Below, in pieces: positions 55,325 to 64,000 of a DNA stretch of 64,000 nucleotides; position 1 is the stretch's first letter; the number at the start of each line of letters is the position of its first letter. Under the pieces are notes generated by a model. That model was not told where the DNA came from and did no database searches. It saw only the letters and a list, made by a program, of their open reading frames with translations. Both the position numbers and the translations under genes were made by a program. The stretch is taken from NCBI RefSeq assembly GCF_030160295.1, contig NZ_BSOB01000010.1:272084-336083 (forward strand), given 5' to 3'. The DNA is from Dyella acidisoli (GTDB taxonomy: Bacteria; Pseudomonadota; Gammaproteobacteria; Xanthomonadales; Rhodanobacteraceae).

Positions 55325-56110
55325 TCAACCACCCTTTGTGGAGTGCTCCTGCACCGCTTGCAGCATTTGGGCGGGCGTCAGATAGCCGCCGATCAAGGCA
55401 CCGTCTTCGGCATACACCGCCGGCGTGCCGGTCACGCCCAGCTTCAGCCCGAGGTCGAACTGATCCTTGACGGGGTTTTTGCAATCAGCAGATTTGGGGT
55501 CGCGACCCTTCTTGGCTTCGGTAAAGGCATCGTTGCGATCGGACGCACACCAGATCGATACCATTTCTTTGTACGTGGGAGTGGGCTGGCCGTCCTCGCC
55601 TGTCACACCAGAACGCGGCCACGCCAAGTACTGCACGGCGATGCCTTCCTTGTTGAGTGCCTTGATCTGCTCATGCAGCACGCGGCAATACGGACAGGTC
55701 ACGTCGGTGAACACTGTCACCGTGTATTTGGGATTCTCAGGCGCGAACACGATGCGATCGGACACCGGCACCTTCGCCAGCTCTGTTTTGCGGTAAACCG
55801 CCCACGCGTCGTCAGTGAGGCTGGTGCCCTTGGTCGCATCGATCAGCTGACCATTCATCACGTACTTGCCGTCGCTGCTGATGTAGACCAGATGGCCGGA
55901 GGCGATCACCTGATAGAAGCCCGGCAGCGGTGCCGGCATGATCTGTTCGATCTTCGCCTTGGGCACAAGCTTCAGCAACGTTTGCCGCACCATAGCTTCG
56001 GGTGTGTTGGCAGTCGGTGGCGGGGTCGAAACAGTGGCCTGCGCCAGTGCCGCACCGACTTGCATCGCCAGCATGCCCGCGCAGAGCGCCAGCCAGAACT
56101 TCTTGGACAT
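55325..56110 (-). CDS. dsbC: Thiol:disulfide isomerase DsbC
   Basis: A 261-residue periplasmic protein. The signal peptide is residues 1-23 (LALCAGMLAMQVGAALA). The N-terminal dimerisation domain covers about residues 37-100 (VYISSDGKYVMNGQLIDATK). The thioredoxin fold carries the active site Cys139-Pro-Tyr-Cys142 in TDVTCPYCRVLHEQI, and the cis-Pro stretch VTGTPAVYAEDGALIGGYL. A second Cys pair (SIWCAS and SADCKN) matches the structural disulfide of E. coli DsbC. It follows xerD in the same direction, the order kept in many gammaproteobacteria. Confidence 0.95.
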   Translation of the reverse strand: MSKKFWLALCAGMLAMQVGAALAQATVSTPPPTANTPEAMVRQTLLKLVPKAKIEQIMPAPLPGFYQVIASGHLVYISSDGKYVMNGQLIDATKGTSLTDDAWAVYRKTELAKVPVSDRIVFAPENPKYTVTVFTDVTCPYCRVLHEQIKALNKEGIAVQYLAWPRSGVTGEDGQPTPTYKEMVSIWCASDRNDAFTEAKKGRDPKSADCKNPVKDQFDLGLKLGVTGTPAVYAEDGALIGGYLTPAQMLQAVQEHSTKGG

Positions 56111-56287
56111 ACAACCTCGTTGCCGATGCGGCTAAATGGGAGAAATACGGCAAGTATCGCATATTGGCCGCGATAGCCCGTTGTAAGAGGGTGCCGATAT
56201 GGCTGTCTCGTCGCCTCTATGCGGCGCCCGTGGCGCTGCTTTGATTTGAATCTTCGATACACCCCATACACGGAAACGAAGTCCACG

Positions 56288-57211
56288 CTAGCCACGCGGA
56301 TGATGTTGAGCATGAAGGCGCTTGAGCCCTTCCTTGGCAACCAGCGTATAGATTTGCGTGGTACTCAACGCGCTGTGTCCCAGCAGCATTTGCAGCGCGC
56401 GCAGATCCGCTCCGTGGTTCAGCAGATGCGTGGCGAACGAATGCCGCAGTACGTGCGGCGAAATACGCTTGCTGTTGATGCCTACGGACACAGCATGGCG
56501 TTTCACCAGGGTCCAGAACATTTGACGCGTCATGCCCTCGCCGCGCTTGCTCAAAAACAGCGCAGGCGGCTGCCGCCCTTTGGCGAGCACCGGACGCGCC
56601 TGGGTGAGATAGGTCTGGATGTATTCCAGCGCTACTTCGCCCACCGGCACCAGCCGATCCTTGCCGCCTTTGCCTGTGACGCGCAGCACGCCCTGGCGCG
56701 TGTTCAACGCGGCCAGTGGCAGCTCCACAAGTTCGGAAACGCGCAGGCCCGAGGCGTACATCAACTCGAGCATGGCGCGGTCGCGCAGCCCCAGAGTGGT
56801 GGAAACATCGGGTGCGTGGAGTAGGCCTTCTATCTCGCGCTCGGCCAAGGCTTTGGGCAGGCTACGCGGCGTTTTGGGGCGTTCGATCAGCAGCGTCGGA
56901 TCCTCGAAACCCGGTTGATCGCGCGCCATCGACGCGTAGAAACGGCGGAACGCCGACTGCCGGCGCGCCATCGAACGTACCGCCACGGGTTGCGAGCCGT
57001 GGAAGGCCGACAGATCTTCGCGCCTCGCCGTGCGCAGACTTTGCCCCCTTCCTACCAGCCAACGCGCCAACGCCTCGAGATCCTGCCGATACGCCTGGAG
57101 CGTGCGTTCGGCCAATCCATCTTCGGACCAGACGCGCTCGATGAAGGCAGCGATTTCCTGCTCGTCGGCGTCCGAAATAGCAGCCGCCTCTTTACTCGTG
57201 TTCTGCTTCAT
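56288..57211 (-). CDS. xerD: Site-specific tyrosine recombinase XerD
   Basis: A 307-residue recombinase resolving chromosome dimers at dif with XerC. The SAM-like DNA-binding N-terminal domain has ERTLQAYRQDLEALARWLVG. The catalytic domain has ASGLRVSELVEL (first Arg), VTGKGGKDRLVPVG (Lys), HVLRHSFATHLLNHGADLRA (His and second Arg), LGHSALSTTQIYTLV (His and the nucleophile Tyr), and the XerD-typical end LKRLHAQHHPRG. A Leu follows the tyrosine (YTLVA) where most XerD have YTHVA. The ATG at 57211 was preferred over one 12 codons upstream. The RDD gene diverges from it. Confidence 0.95.
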   Translation of the reverse strand: MKQNTSKEAAAISDADEQEIAAFIERVWSEDGLAERTLQAYRQDLEALARWLVGRGQSLRTARREDLSAFHGSQPVAVRSMARRQSAFRRFYASMARDQPGFEDPTLLIERPKTPRSLPKALAEREIEGLLHAPDVSTTLGLRDRAMLELMYASGLRVSELVELPLAALNTRQGVLRVTGKGGKDRLVPVGEVALEYIQTYLTQARPVLAKGRQPPALFLSKRGEGMTRQMFWTLVKRHAVSVGINSKRISPHVLRHSFATHLLNHGADLRALQMLLGHSALSTTQIYTLVAKEGLKRLHAQHHPRG

Positions 57212-57262
57212 GCGCACGATGCTGGGTGTTACGCACCTATTGCGCAAGCATCACGCCCATCC

Positions 57263-57763
57263 ATGACACAAACAACTTCCATCGAATTTGCCTGCCCGCT
57301 CTGGCGACGACTGTTGGCACTGATCTACGACCTCGTCGCCGTGCTGGCGATCGTGATGGTCGTGGGACTGATCTGCGAGCTGGCCACACATGGCGAACTG
57401 ATCACGTCGGGCAAGCAGGTCCACATCGCCTGGTGGTATCAGCCGCTCCAGGCGACGGTGGTAGCCGCCTACTTCGTGGTCTCATGGCTGCGTGGTGGCC
57501 AGACGCTCGGCATGCGGCCATGGCGCATTCGCGTGACGGCAATCGGTGGAGCCCGGGTGACCGTGCGGCGCGCGCTGATCCGGCTGATCGTCGCCGCCCT
57601 GCCCCTATCTTTGTTGCTGTTGGCTCCGGTTTTGGGCCTACGGATGGCCGTTTGGGCGGTCGTACTGGGCTGGGCTATCTGGTTCGGAGCATCCCTGTCG
57701 GATGGACGTCGCCGGGCACTGCACGACCTGGCCGCGGGCACAGAAGTGCGCCGGATTGGCTGA
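57263..57763 (+). CDS. RDD-family membrane protein
   Basis: A 166-residue protein with four membrane segments. The hallmark Arg-Asp-Asp residues are present in ACPLWRRLLALIYDLVAVLA (about residues 10-29) and LSDGRRRALHDLAAGTEV near the end, and the block GGQTLGMRPWRIRV lies in the middle. RDD proteins are small inner-membrane proteins; some act in ion transport, but most are unassigned. It is divergent from xerD, with about 50 bases between the starts. Confidence 0.9.
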   Translation: MTQTTSIEFACPLWRRLLALIYDLVAVLAIVMVVGLICELATHGELITSGKQVHIAWWYQPLQATVVAAYFVVSWLRGGQTLGMRPWRIRVTAIGGARVTVRRALIRLIVAALPLSLLLLAPVLGLRMAVWAVVLGWAIWFGASLSDGRRRALHDLAAGTEVRRIG

Positions 57764-57900
57764 AACAGTCGTCGCCCGCCTGCTTGAGACAGGCAAATCA
57801 CTAACTGATTGATGTATAAGGCATCTCAAGCCTGACGCAACGCAACATTTCAGGCTGTAAACGGCTATCATATGACTTTAGTCGCCGGTATCCGTTCACC

Positions 57901-59172
57901 ATGCTTTACCAGCTCCACGAATGGCAACGCGCCTTCCTCGGCCCGCTCAGCCACTACGCCGAAGCCAGCGCCCGCATGCTTACCGACCCCAGCAGTCCCC
58001 TGGCTCAGATGCCAGGTGCTCAACGCATGGCGGCGGGCTACGAGCTGATCCATCGCCTGGGCAAAGATTACGAAAAGCCGGCCTTCGACATTCACAGCAT
58101 CACCAATCCGCAAGGCAACCAGATCGCCATCATCGAGCGCATCGATCTGGAAACGCCGTTCTGCGAATTGCGCCGCTTCAAGCGCTTCAGCGACGACCAG
58201 GAAACCATCGAGAAGATGAAATCCGAACCGGTCGTGCTGGTGGTGGCCCCGCTATCGGGTCATCACTCCACGTTGTTGCGCGATACGGTGCGTTCGCTGC
58301 TGCTCGACCACAAGGTGTACATCACCGACTGGATCGATGCGCGCATGGTTCCTGCGTCGGCGGGTCCGTTCCATCTGGACGATTACGTTGCAACGATCGA
58401 GAAGTTCATCCGCCATATCGGCGCCGACTCGCTGCATGTGATTTCGGTATGCCAGCCGACCGTGCCGGTGCTCGCCGCCATTTCGTTGATGGCCGCACGC
58501 GGCGAAGCCACGCCGCGCAGCATGACGATGATGGGTGGCCCGATCGATCCGCGCCGCAGCCCCACCAGCGTCAACAACCTCGCCACCCAGCAGCCGCTGA
58601 GCTGGTTCCGCGGCAACGTCATCCACACCGTGCCAGTGAACTATCCCGGCCATGGACGCGAGGTGTATCCAGGCTTTCTGCAACACGCCGGTTTCGTGGC
58701 GATGAACCCCGGCCGTCATTTGAGCTCGCACTGGGACTTCTATCTCAACCTGCTACGCGGCGACTTGGACGACGCCGAATCACATCGCAAGTTCTACGAC
58801 GAATACAACGCCGTGCTCGACATGCCGGCAGAGTATTACCTCGACACCATCAGCACCGTGTTCCAGCAGTTCCTGTTGCCGCGCGGCCTGTGGGAAGTGA
58901 ATGGCGAACGCGTGGATCCCAGCGCGATCAAGCGCACCAGCCTGCTCACTATCGAAGGCGAGTTGGATGACATCTCGGGCATCGGCCAGACCGAAGCAGC
59001 GCACGATCTATGCACCGGCATTCCGGCTTCGCGTCGCGCGCATCGGGTGATCCAGGGTGCCGGCCATTACGGCATCTTCAGCGGTCGCCGCTGGCGCGAA
59101 ACGGTGTATCCGCAAATTCGCGATTTCATCCGTCGCTCGGATGTGGCGTTGGTGTCGAGCAAGTTCGCCTAA
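57901..59172 (+). CDS. phaZ: Intracellular poly(3-hydroxybutyrate) depolymerase
   Basis: A 423-residue alpha/beta-hydrolase-fold enzyme of the intracellular PhaZ family, acting on amorphous PHB granules. The nucleophile is Cys184 in HVISVCQPTVPVLAAISL rather than serine, as in Ralstonia PhaZ1. The N-terminus MLYQLHEWQRAFLGPLSHYA and DWIDARMVPASAGPFHLDDY are family blocks. The catalytic Asp and His are in LTIEGELDDISGIGQTEAAH and VIQGAGHYGIFSGRRW. No PHB synthase gene is in the window. The upstream region of 137 bases is AT-rich. Confidence 0.94.
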   Translation: MLYQLHEWQRAFLGPLSHYAEASARMLTDPSSPLAQMPGAQRMAAGYELIHRLGKDYEKPAFDIHSITNPQGNQIAIIERIDLETPFCELRRFKRFSDDQETIEKMKSEPVVLVVAPLSGHHSTLLRDTVRSLLLDHKVYITDWIDARMVPASAGPFHLDDYVATIEKFIRHIGADSLHVISVCQPTVPVLAAISLMAARGEATPRSMTMMGGPIDPRRSPTSVNNLATQQPLSWFRGNVIHTVPVNYPGHGREVYPGFLQHAGFVAMNPGRHLSSHWDFYLNLLRGDLDDAESHRKFYDEYNAVLDMPAEYYLDTISTVFQQFLLPRGLWEVNGERVDPSAIKRTSLLTIEGELDDISGIGQTEAAHDLCTGIPASRRAHRVIQGAGHYGIFSGRRWRETVYPQIRDFIRRSDVALVSSKFA

Positions 59173-59190
59173 GTCGCGCAAATCCTCTCC

Positions 59191-59222
59191 GCCGTCGTTC
59201 CCACGAAAGCGGGAATGACGGC
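59191..59222. repeat. Short family A palindrome after phaZ
   Basis: GCCGTCGTTCCC and GGGAATGACGGC flank ACGAAAGC; one G-T mismatch lies in the 12-base arms. It lies 18 bases past the phaZ stop codon and 28 before the end of the convergent threonine aldolase gene, so it could serve both transcripts. Confidence 0.8.
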
Positions 59223-59249
59223 CATGAGGCTAAGTGATTCCTTAGCAAC

Positions 59250-60263
59250 CTACGCAAAGAACGTCTTGAACGCGTTGATGGTGCGTTGCACACCGTCATC
59301 ATCGATATCCAGATGCGTCACCAACCGAAGCGTCGGCAGATAGCCGATGCTGATGCGGATCGACGCGGCACGCAGATGCGCATCCAATTCTCGCAAGCGC
59401 TCGGCAGGCACATCGATGAACACCATGTTCGTGTACTGACCAAGCAGCTTGATGCCTGCAATCTCGCGCAAGCCATGAGCAAGTCGCACAGCGCGTGCGT
59501 GATCATCCGCCAACCTCGCCACGTGATGATCCAACGCATGCTGACACGCTGCCGCCAGCAACCCGGCCTGGCGCCAGCCGCCGCCGGTCACTTTGCGCCA
59601 GCGTCGCGCCTTGTCGATCAACGGTGTCGAGCCCACCAGCACTGAACCCACAGGGGCACCCAGCCCTTTCGACAGGCAGACTGAAACACTGTCGAAATGC
59701 TGCGTGATCGCGCGCGCCGGCACGCCACTGGCGACCGCTGCGTTATAAAGACGCGCGCCATCCAGATGCAAAGCGAGCCCACGTTCGCGTGCGAAATCAT
59801 GTGAAGCACGCAGGTAATCAAGCGGCAGCGCGCGACCGTGCCAAGTGTTTTCCAAGGCCAGCAGGCGCGTTCGGGCGAAATGCGGATCGATCGGTTTGAT
59901 CGCCGCGGCAACCTTGTCCAGCGGCAACGTACCGTCAACATCGTGCGCAATCGGCTGCGGCTGGATCGAGCCAAGCACCGCTGCACCGCCACCTTCGAAC
60001 TTGTACGTATGCGCATCGGCGCCGACGATGTATTCGTCACCACGCTCGCAATGCGACATCAAGGCCACCAGGTTCGACTGCGTGCCGGACGGCACGAATA
60101 GTCCCGCCTCGAAGCCAAGATCGCTGGCCAAGCGCTGCTGCAGCGCGTTCACGGTGGGATCCTCGCCATACACGTCGTCGCCGACTTCCGCATCGAGCAT
60201 GGCTTCGCGCATCGCGCGTGTCGGCTTGGTGACGGTGTCGCTGCGCAGGTCGATCCAGCCCAT
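59250..60263 (-). CDS. ltaE: Low-specificity L-threonine aldolase
   Basis: A 337-residue PLP enzyme splitting threonine or allo-threonine to glycine and acetaldehyde. Motifs include [15 protein letters not shown] at the start, [18 protein letters not shown] (about 29-46), [32 protein letters not shown], and the PLP Lys199 in [19 protein letters not shown]. The open frame continues 34 codons upstream; the ATG at 60261-60263 matches the family start. It is 77 bases from the PIN-domain gene in the same direction. Confidence 0.94.
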   Translation of the reverse strand: MGWIDLRSDTVTKPTRAMREAMLDAEVGDDVYGEDPTVNALQQRLASDLGFEAGLFVPSGTQSNLVALMSHCERGDEYIVGADAHTYKFEGGGAAVLGSIQPQPIAHDVDGTLPLDKVAAAIKPIDPHFARTRLLALENTWHGRALPLDYLRASHDFARERGLALHLDGARLYNAAVASGVPARAITQHFDSVSVCLSKGLGAPVGSVLVGSTPLIDKARRWRKVTGGGWRQAGLLAAACQHALDHHVARLADDHARAVRLAHGLREIAGIKLLGQYTNMVFIDVPAERLRELDAHLRAASIRISIGYLPTLRLVTHLDIDDDGVQRTINAFKTFFA

Positions 60264-60340
60264 GGCGTTCTCATTAATGGATGGGGGCTTATGACTTTGC
60301 CGGGTAGCGTGGCTGTCGGCAAGTCGGCGCACGGATCGGC

Positions 60341-60787
60341 CTACGGGCTTATCGCTTCTCGCCATGAGGCCGGTGGCAAGATGGCAAACAAGCCATCCCG
60401 CTTCGCGCGCCGTGCCAGTCGCAACAGTTCATCATCACGCGTAAGCAACGCCACCGCACCTGCCTGATACGCCAGCTCCAGGAATTTCTGATCGTCGCGG
60501 TCGCGGCAACGCGGCAGTGTCACGTCGCTCAAAGCGGAAGGTGGCAGCTTTCGCACGTGCGCATCGAACATTTCGATGAACTGCGCACGGCGCTTCTCAT
60601 CCAGCTTGAGCTGCGGATAAGCCAGCACCGCCAGCCACTCGCTACGACAATCCTCGCGCGTGACCAACTCGATCTCGCCCGCATGCACTGCTGCAAGCAG
60701 CGGTGCGCACTGCGGGTCATCGAACACGAACAGATCAAGACAAACGTTGGTATCCAGCACGTAGCGTAGCGGCACGCCGCTACGCAT
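60341..60787 (-). CDS. PIN-domain protein (putative ribonuclease toxin)
   Basis: A 148-residue protein with a PIN-like nuclease fold. The first acidic residue is in [15 protein letters not shown] (about residues 8-22), with further acidic sites in [16 protein letters not shown] and [20 protein letters not shown], then [13 protein letters not shown]. It resembles the putative toxin/COG1569 branch. The start overlaps the last eight bases of lptG, so it is translated from the lptFG transcript. There is no antitoxin gene in front of it, where VapB-type genes usually are. A housekeeping RNase role is as likely as a toxin. Confidence 0.85.
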   Translation of the reverse strand: MRSGVPLRYVLDTNVCLDLFVFDDPQCAPLLAAVHAGEIELVTREDCRSEWLAVLAYPQLKLDEKRRAQFIEMFDAHVRKLPPSALSDVTLPRCRDRDDQKFLELAYQAGAVALLTRDDELLRLARRAKRDGLFAILPPASWREAISP

Positions 60788-61886
60788 TCTTGCGGAAGTA
60801 GAAGAACCCGATGAACACCATCAGCATCGCCGGTATCACGTTTGCAGCCAGCGGCGGAACGCCGTACACGGTGCCGAAGCTCACGATCGCCTTCTGCACG
60901 AAATACCAGCTGATGGCGATGATCATGCCCATGAAGATGCGCTTGCCCAGGCCGCCCGAGCGCAATGCACCAAAGGCGAACGGCATGGTGCACAAGACCA
61001 GCACCAGCACATTGACCGGATACATCACACGCCCCCAGAACGGAGTTTCATAGGGCCGGGTGTTTTCACCGTTCTTATGCTTGTAGTCAATGATGTGCTG
61101 CAGATCGCGCATCGCCAGATATTGTGGCTGGATCAGCGACTGCTGCAGCACTTCCGGATCGAGCTTGGAATCCCAGTGCTCATCGGCTGACGTGCTGCTG
61201 TGCACGCCGTTGTCATCCAACGTCGTGGTGCGCACGTGGTGCAGCACCCATTCCTTGCCCACCTGCTCAGCCGTGTTGGCCTGGTCGAAGCGGCTCAATT
61301 GCCGGCCATCGGGTGTGAGCGTGAATACGCGCACGTCGATCAGCTGCACGAAAGAATGATCGCCTGCGGTGCGCAGCGTGCTGTTCTTGGCGTTGATGAT
61401 GCGGTCGCCATCGCGCGCCCACGTGCCGCTGCTGGTCAAGCCGAGATTGCCGCCGGAGCGCAAGCGCAATTGCAACGCCTGCGCCTGCTGGTCGCCCCAC
61501 GGGCCGATGGTTTCACCCATCACGACCACGCCCATCACCAGCACCGCCACCACACCCACGGCCGACACTGCAATGCGCAGACGCGACATGCCTGCCGCAC
61601 GCAAGGCTGTCAGTTCACCGGTGGAAGCCAGGCCGCCAAGACCCAGCAGGCCGCCGATCAGCGCCGCAAAACTGAACATCTCGTACATGCGGCGCGGGAT
61701 CGTCACCACGATGTAGAAGATCGCGTTGCTGAGCGTGTAACCGTTGCGTCCGATAAAACCAAGCTGGCGTACGAACTGGATCATCGCATCCAGGCCTACC
61801 AGAATCAGCCACACCATCAGCATCGAACCGAGCACGGTGATGCCGATCAGCCAATCCACCCGCTTGATACGCAGGCTTGCCATCAT
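60780..61886 (-). CDS. lptG: LPS export ABC permease LptG
   Basis: A 368-residue permease of the LptB2FG complex, which lifts lipopolysaccharide out of the inner membrane. Six membrane segments are visible: three near the N-terminus (WLIGITVLGSMLMVWLILVG and on) and three at the C-terminus, with a periplasmic jelly-roll (about 120-270) between them. The motif MYEMFSFAALIGGLLGLGGL precedes the coupling helix LTALRAAGMSRLRI (about residues 86-99). The start ATG at 61886 overlaps the lptF stop (ATGATGA); an ATG one codon further in is possible. The longer open frame upstream is lptF out of frame. Confidence 0.95.
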   Translation of the reverse strand: MMASLRIKRVDWLIGITVLGSMLMVWLILVGLDAMIQFVRQLGFIGRNGYTLSNAIFYIVVTIPRRMYEMFSFAALIGGLLGLGGLASTGELTALRAAGMSRLRIAVSAVGVVAVLVMGVVVMGETIGPWGDQQAQALQLRLRSGGNLGLTSSGTWARDGDRIINAKNSTLRTAGDHSFVQLIDVRVFTLTPDGRQLSRFDQANTAEQVGKEWVLHHVRTTTLDDNGVHSSTSADEHWDSKLDPEVLQQSLIQPQYLAMRDLQHIIDYKHKNGENTRPYETPFWGRVMYPVNVLVLVLCTMPFAFGALRSGGLGKRIFMGMIIAISWYFVQKAIVSFGTVYGVPPLAANVIPAMLMVFIGFFYFRKNA

Positions 61887-62986
61887 GCCCTCGCCTTGCG
61901 CGGCGAGCGCGCGGCGTATTGATTGCGGAAACTCCATGCGGCCAACGCAAACAGCATCAGGCTGAGCGCCCACATCGGCGTCGCGTGATGCCAATGGCCC
62001 TTGGCGAGCTGGCCGCGGCACAACCCCAGCAGGTTGTTGTACAGGAAGAAGCCGAGCACAGCGATCAACAGGCGTCCGTAGCGCGGTTCGCGGGGGGTCT
62101 GCCGCGACAACGGCATCGCCAGCGTCAACAACGCCAATGTCATCAGCGGCAGGATCGTGCGCCAGGCGAACTCAGCGCGCGCGTCGGGGGTGGTATTGCG
62201 CGCGAGGTCAACCATGCCGAGGTTGTGGATCGGATCTTCTTGATCATCCGACTGGATCGAGGAAAGCGCACTGTCGTTGCGCTCATATTTCATGCGGCGC
62301 CAGTTGTCGGCGCCGAGCGGAATCTCATACTGCCAGCCGTCGTACAGCGCCAGAAAGCGGTTGCTGTTGTCGCTGCTGGAATAAAGATGCCCGTGTTGAC
62401 CGGAGACCATTTTCATCACCAGGGTGCCGTCCTTGTTGGTGCGCTCGGCGGCGATGAAGGTACGGCCGAGCTGCTGTCCGTCGCGGCTCAGCGAATCGAC
62501 CAGGATGATGCCACCCTTGCCCGGCAGTTCCGTAAAACGGCCCGCATCAAGGCCCGCGGCGATGATCGAGCGGTTGGCGGCCTGGACCAGGTTGTCGGAG
62601 GTTCGCGCAGCCAGCGGCCCCAGCCACATCGACACCGTGCTTACCAAGGCCACCATGATCACCGCGACGATCACCATCGGCCGCAGCAGTCCGCCCATGC
62701 CCATGCCGGAGGAGGCAAGCACGTGCATCTCGCTTTCGCGGTACATGCGCCCGAAGGTTTGCAGTACACCAAGGAAGCCCGCCAACGGCAGCATGGTGGA
62801 CAAGGTATCGACCATGTTCAGCCCCAGCACCTGGAACATCACGCTGGCGGGGAAGCTGCCCTTGGCCACCTGTTCGAGCACGTGCGCGAAAGTGGTGCCG
62901 GCCATGATCACCAGCAGCACGATCACCGTGGCACCGATGGTTGTGCCCAGCTCGCGCAGGAAATACCGGTCTAGGATGCTCAGCAT
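61883..62986 (-). CDS. lptF: LPS export ABC permease LptF
   Basis: A 367-residue partner of LptG. It begins MLSILDRYFLRELGTTIGAT. Three N-terminal membrane segments frame LPLAGFLGVLQTFGRMYRES and the coupling stretch EMHVLASSGMGMGGLLRPMV (about 82-101). The periplasmic domain runs about 125-275, and three further segments follow (TILPLMTLALLTLAMPLSR and on). It is divergent from pepA, with 95 bases between, the layout common to Xanthomonadales and pseudomonads. It is coupled with lptG by a four-base overlap. Confidence 0.95.
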   Translation of the reverse strand: MLSILDRYFLRELGTTIGATVIVLLVIMAGTTFAHVLEQVAKGSFPASVMFQVLGLNMVDTLSTMLPLAGFLGVLQTFGRMYRESEMHVLASSGMGMGGLLRPMVIVAVIMVALVSTVSMWLGPLAARTSDNLVQAANRSIIAAGLDAGRFTELPGKGGIILVDSLSRDGQQLGRTFIAAERTNKDGTLVMKMVSGQHGHLYSSSDNSNRFLALYDGWQYEIPLGADNWRRMKYERNDSALSSIQSDDQEDPIHNLGMVDLARNTTPDARAEFAWRTILPLMTLALLTLAMPLSRQTPREPRYGRLLIAVLGFFLYNNLLGLCRGQLAKGHWHHATPMWALSLMLFALAAWSFRNQYAARSPRKARA

Positions 62987-63081
62987 GCGATAGAATTATG
63001 GGTTCCGTGCCTGCCCTGTCCTGGGAGGCAAACCCGTAGTCTAGCCGGTTCGGTGCACGCCGGTCTTCCCGCAGGATCTTG

Positions 63082-64000
63082 ATGATGACGCTTCAATTCA
63101 GTCTTGGCTCCATCGCTCCCGAAACCGTCGACACCCCTTGCGTGGTGGTCGGCGTCTACGAAAACGGCCTGCTGACCAGTGCCGCGGCGCGTGTGGACAG
63201 CGCTGCCGGCGGCGCGATCAAGCGCCAGATGGAAACCGGTGACATCACGGGCAAGGGTGGCAGTACGACCCTGCTGTTCGCGCCATCGGGTGTGCAAGCC
63301 AAGCGTGTGCTGGTGGTGGGCCTCGGCGCGCAGAAGACGTTCGACGGCGCACGTTTCCAGAAGGTGAATCTGGAAGCGGCGCGCGCGCTCACCCGCCTGC
63401 CGATCGATAGCGCGGTCTCCTTCCTGGCCGAAGCCGATGTGCCGGGACACGATCACGCGTGGCGCGTGCGCATCGCCGCGCTGGCCGCCGATTACGCCGC
63501 CTATCGCTACACCGCTACCTTCAAACCGCGCGAGAAGAGCAGCCAACCGGAACTGCACAGCATCACTTTCGCTGCGGACGAGCATGCGCAGCCGGGTCTC
63601 GATCAAGCCATCGCCATCGCCGAAGGCGTGCGCTTCGCGCGCGAGCTGGCCAATCTGCCGCCGAACATTTGCAATCCTGCCTACATCGCCGAGCAAGCGG
63701 TGAAGTTCGCCGAAGGCCACGAGTCCGTCAGCTGCAACGTGCTCGATCACGAAGAAATGGAGCGCCTCAAATTCGGCTCGCTGCTCGCTGTGGGTCGCGG
63801 CTCGGCCAACAAGCCCAAGCTGATCGTGCTCGAATACAAGGGCGCCGCCGCCGATGAGAAACCCTACGCGCTGGTCGGCAAAGGCATCACCTTCGACACC
63901 GGCGGCATCAGCCTCAAGCCTGGTCCGGGCATGGAAGAAATGAAGTTCGACATGGGTGGCGCGGCCGGTGTGCTCGGTGCCTTCGTGTCGGCGGTAAAGC
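63082..64000 (+). CDS. pepA: Leucyl aminopeptidase PepA, 5' part
   Basis: The gene runs off the right edge; about 306 codons are present. The N-terminal domain starts MMTLQFSLGSIAPETVDTP and has VLVVGLGAQKTFDGARFQKV. The catalytic domain starts with ANLPPNICNPAYIAEQA and reaches LVGKGITFDTGGISLKPG, which holds the first metal-binding Lys and Asp, and MEEMKFDMGGAAGVLG. PepA is a hexameric two-metal aminopeptidase and in some bacteria a DNA-binding regulator. The first of two adjacent ATG codons (63082, 63085) is used, with AGGA upstream. Confidence 0.95.
   Translation, partial: MMTLQFSLGSIAPETVDTPCVVVGVYENGLLTSAAARVDSAAGGAIKRQMETGDITGKGGSTTLLFAPSGVQAKRVLVVGLGAQKTFDGARFQKVNLEAARALTRLPIDSAVSFLAEADVPGHDHAWRVRIAALAADYAAYRYTATFKPREKSSQPELHSITFAADEHAQPGLDQAIAIAEGVRFARELANLPPNICNPAYIAEQAVKFAEGHESVSCNVLDHEEMERLKFGSLLAVGRGSANKPKLIVLEYKGAAADEKPYALVGKGITFDTGGISLKPGPGMEEMKFDMGGAAGVLGAFVSAVK

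Noticed and set aside
57921-58970. 349-codon open frame on the plus strand overlapping phaZ
   Set aside because: It is an Arg/His-rich out-of-frame reading of phaZ; the phaZ frame has the Cys nucleophile and family blocks.
61877-62974. 365-codon open frame on the plus strand
   Set aside because: It mirrors lptF almost exactly; the lptF frame has clear membrane segments and known motifs.

Overview
The window looks like a chromosomal segment of a GC-rich gammaproteobacterium of the Xanthomonadales/Lysobacterales, most likely the Rhodanobacteraceae (Dyella, Frateuria or Rhodanobacter type). This rests on gene content and order (thiL-pgpA behind ribH-nusB, a RibB fused to an inactive RibA-like half, lptF-lptG divergent from pepA, xerD-dsbC), on the codon usage, and on the many palindromic intergenic repeats. 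It is an inference from protein recognition, not a database match.

Region 1 (1-15470) is the most unusual part. One minus-strand operon encodes an HlyD/MacA-type periplasmic adaptor, one MacB/LolD-type ATPase and then at least eleven FtsX/MacB-type permease genes, the last cut by the window edge. The permeases alternate strictly between a longer type L (434-441 aa) and a shorter type S (403-417 aa). They read as five complete L-S pairs plus the start of a sixth, and they fall into two sequence groups. The operon starts behind a textbook sigma-54 -24/-12 box, with TGTCCGCGGACA-type palindromes further upstream. It is therefore probably switched on by an enhancer-binding protein that is not encoded in this window.

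Region 2 (15477-18304) holds a HemP-like hemin-uptake protein behind a Fur box, an unknown protein next to it, an aldo/keto reductase and an exported protein of unknown function. Region 3 (18383-34434) is mostly housekeeping. It has ribH-nusB-thiL-pgpA, an LD-carboxypeptidase, an exported GH3 beta-glucosidase, an FMN riboswitch ahead of ribE and a RibBX-type gene, a LysR regulator divergent from a quinone-reductase-like enzyme, ribD, a cysteine synthase, glyA-nrdR and a DUF817 membrane protein. Riboflavin synthesis is thus spread over three places, and no gene for an active GTP cyclohydrolase II was seen.

Region 4 (34575-45771) carries ettA, pyrF, a Tat-exported metallo-beta-lactamase-fold protein, a large exported trypsin-like protein, uppP, def, cstA with its small YbdD-like partner, and two adjacent near-identical DUF2127 genes that were duplicated together with their upstream hairpin. 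Region 5 (45948-50367) is accessory in character. It has an AT-rich gene for an ALG10-like polytopic glucosyltransferase, a 510-base stretch with no convincing gene, a GT2 glycosyltransferase coupled to an EamA transporter, and a membrane protein that starts inside purL.

Region 6 (50355-64000) returns to core functions: purL, a periplasmic ATP-dependent DNA ligase (LigE type), dsbC, xerD, an RDD protein, an intracellular PHB depolymerase, a threonine aldolase, a PIN-domain protein overlapping lptG, lptF-lptG, and the start of pepA.

Two families of dispersed palindromic repeats lie between genes throughout. In four minus-strand genes the stop codon itself lies inside the terminal motif of one family. 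I saw no rRNA, tRNA, CRISPR array, phage or insertion sequence.
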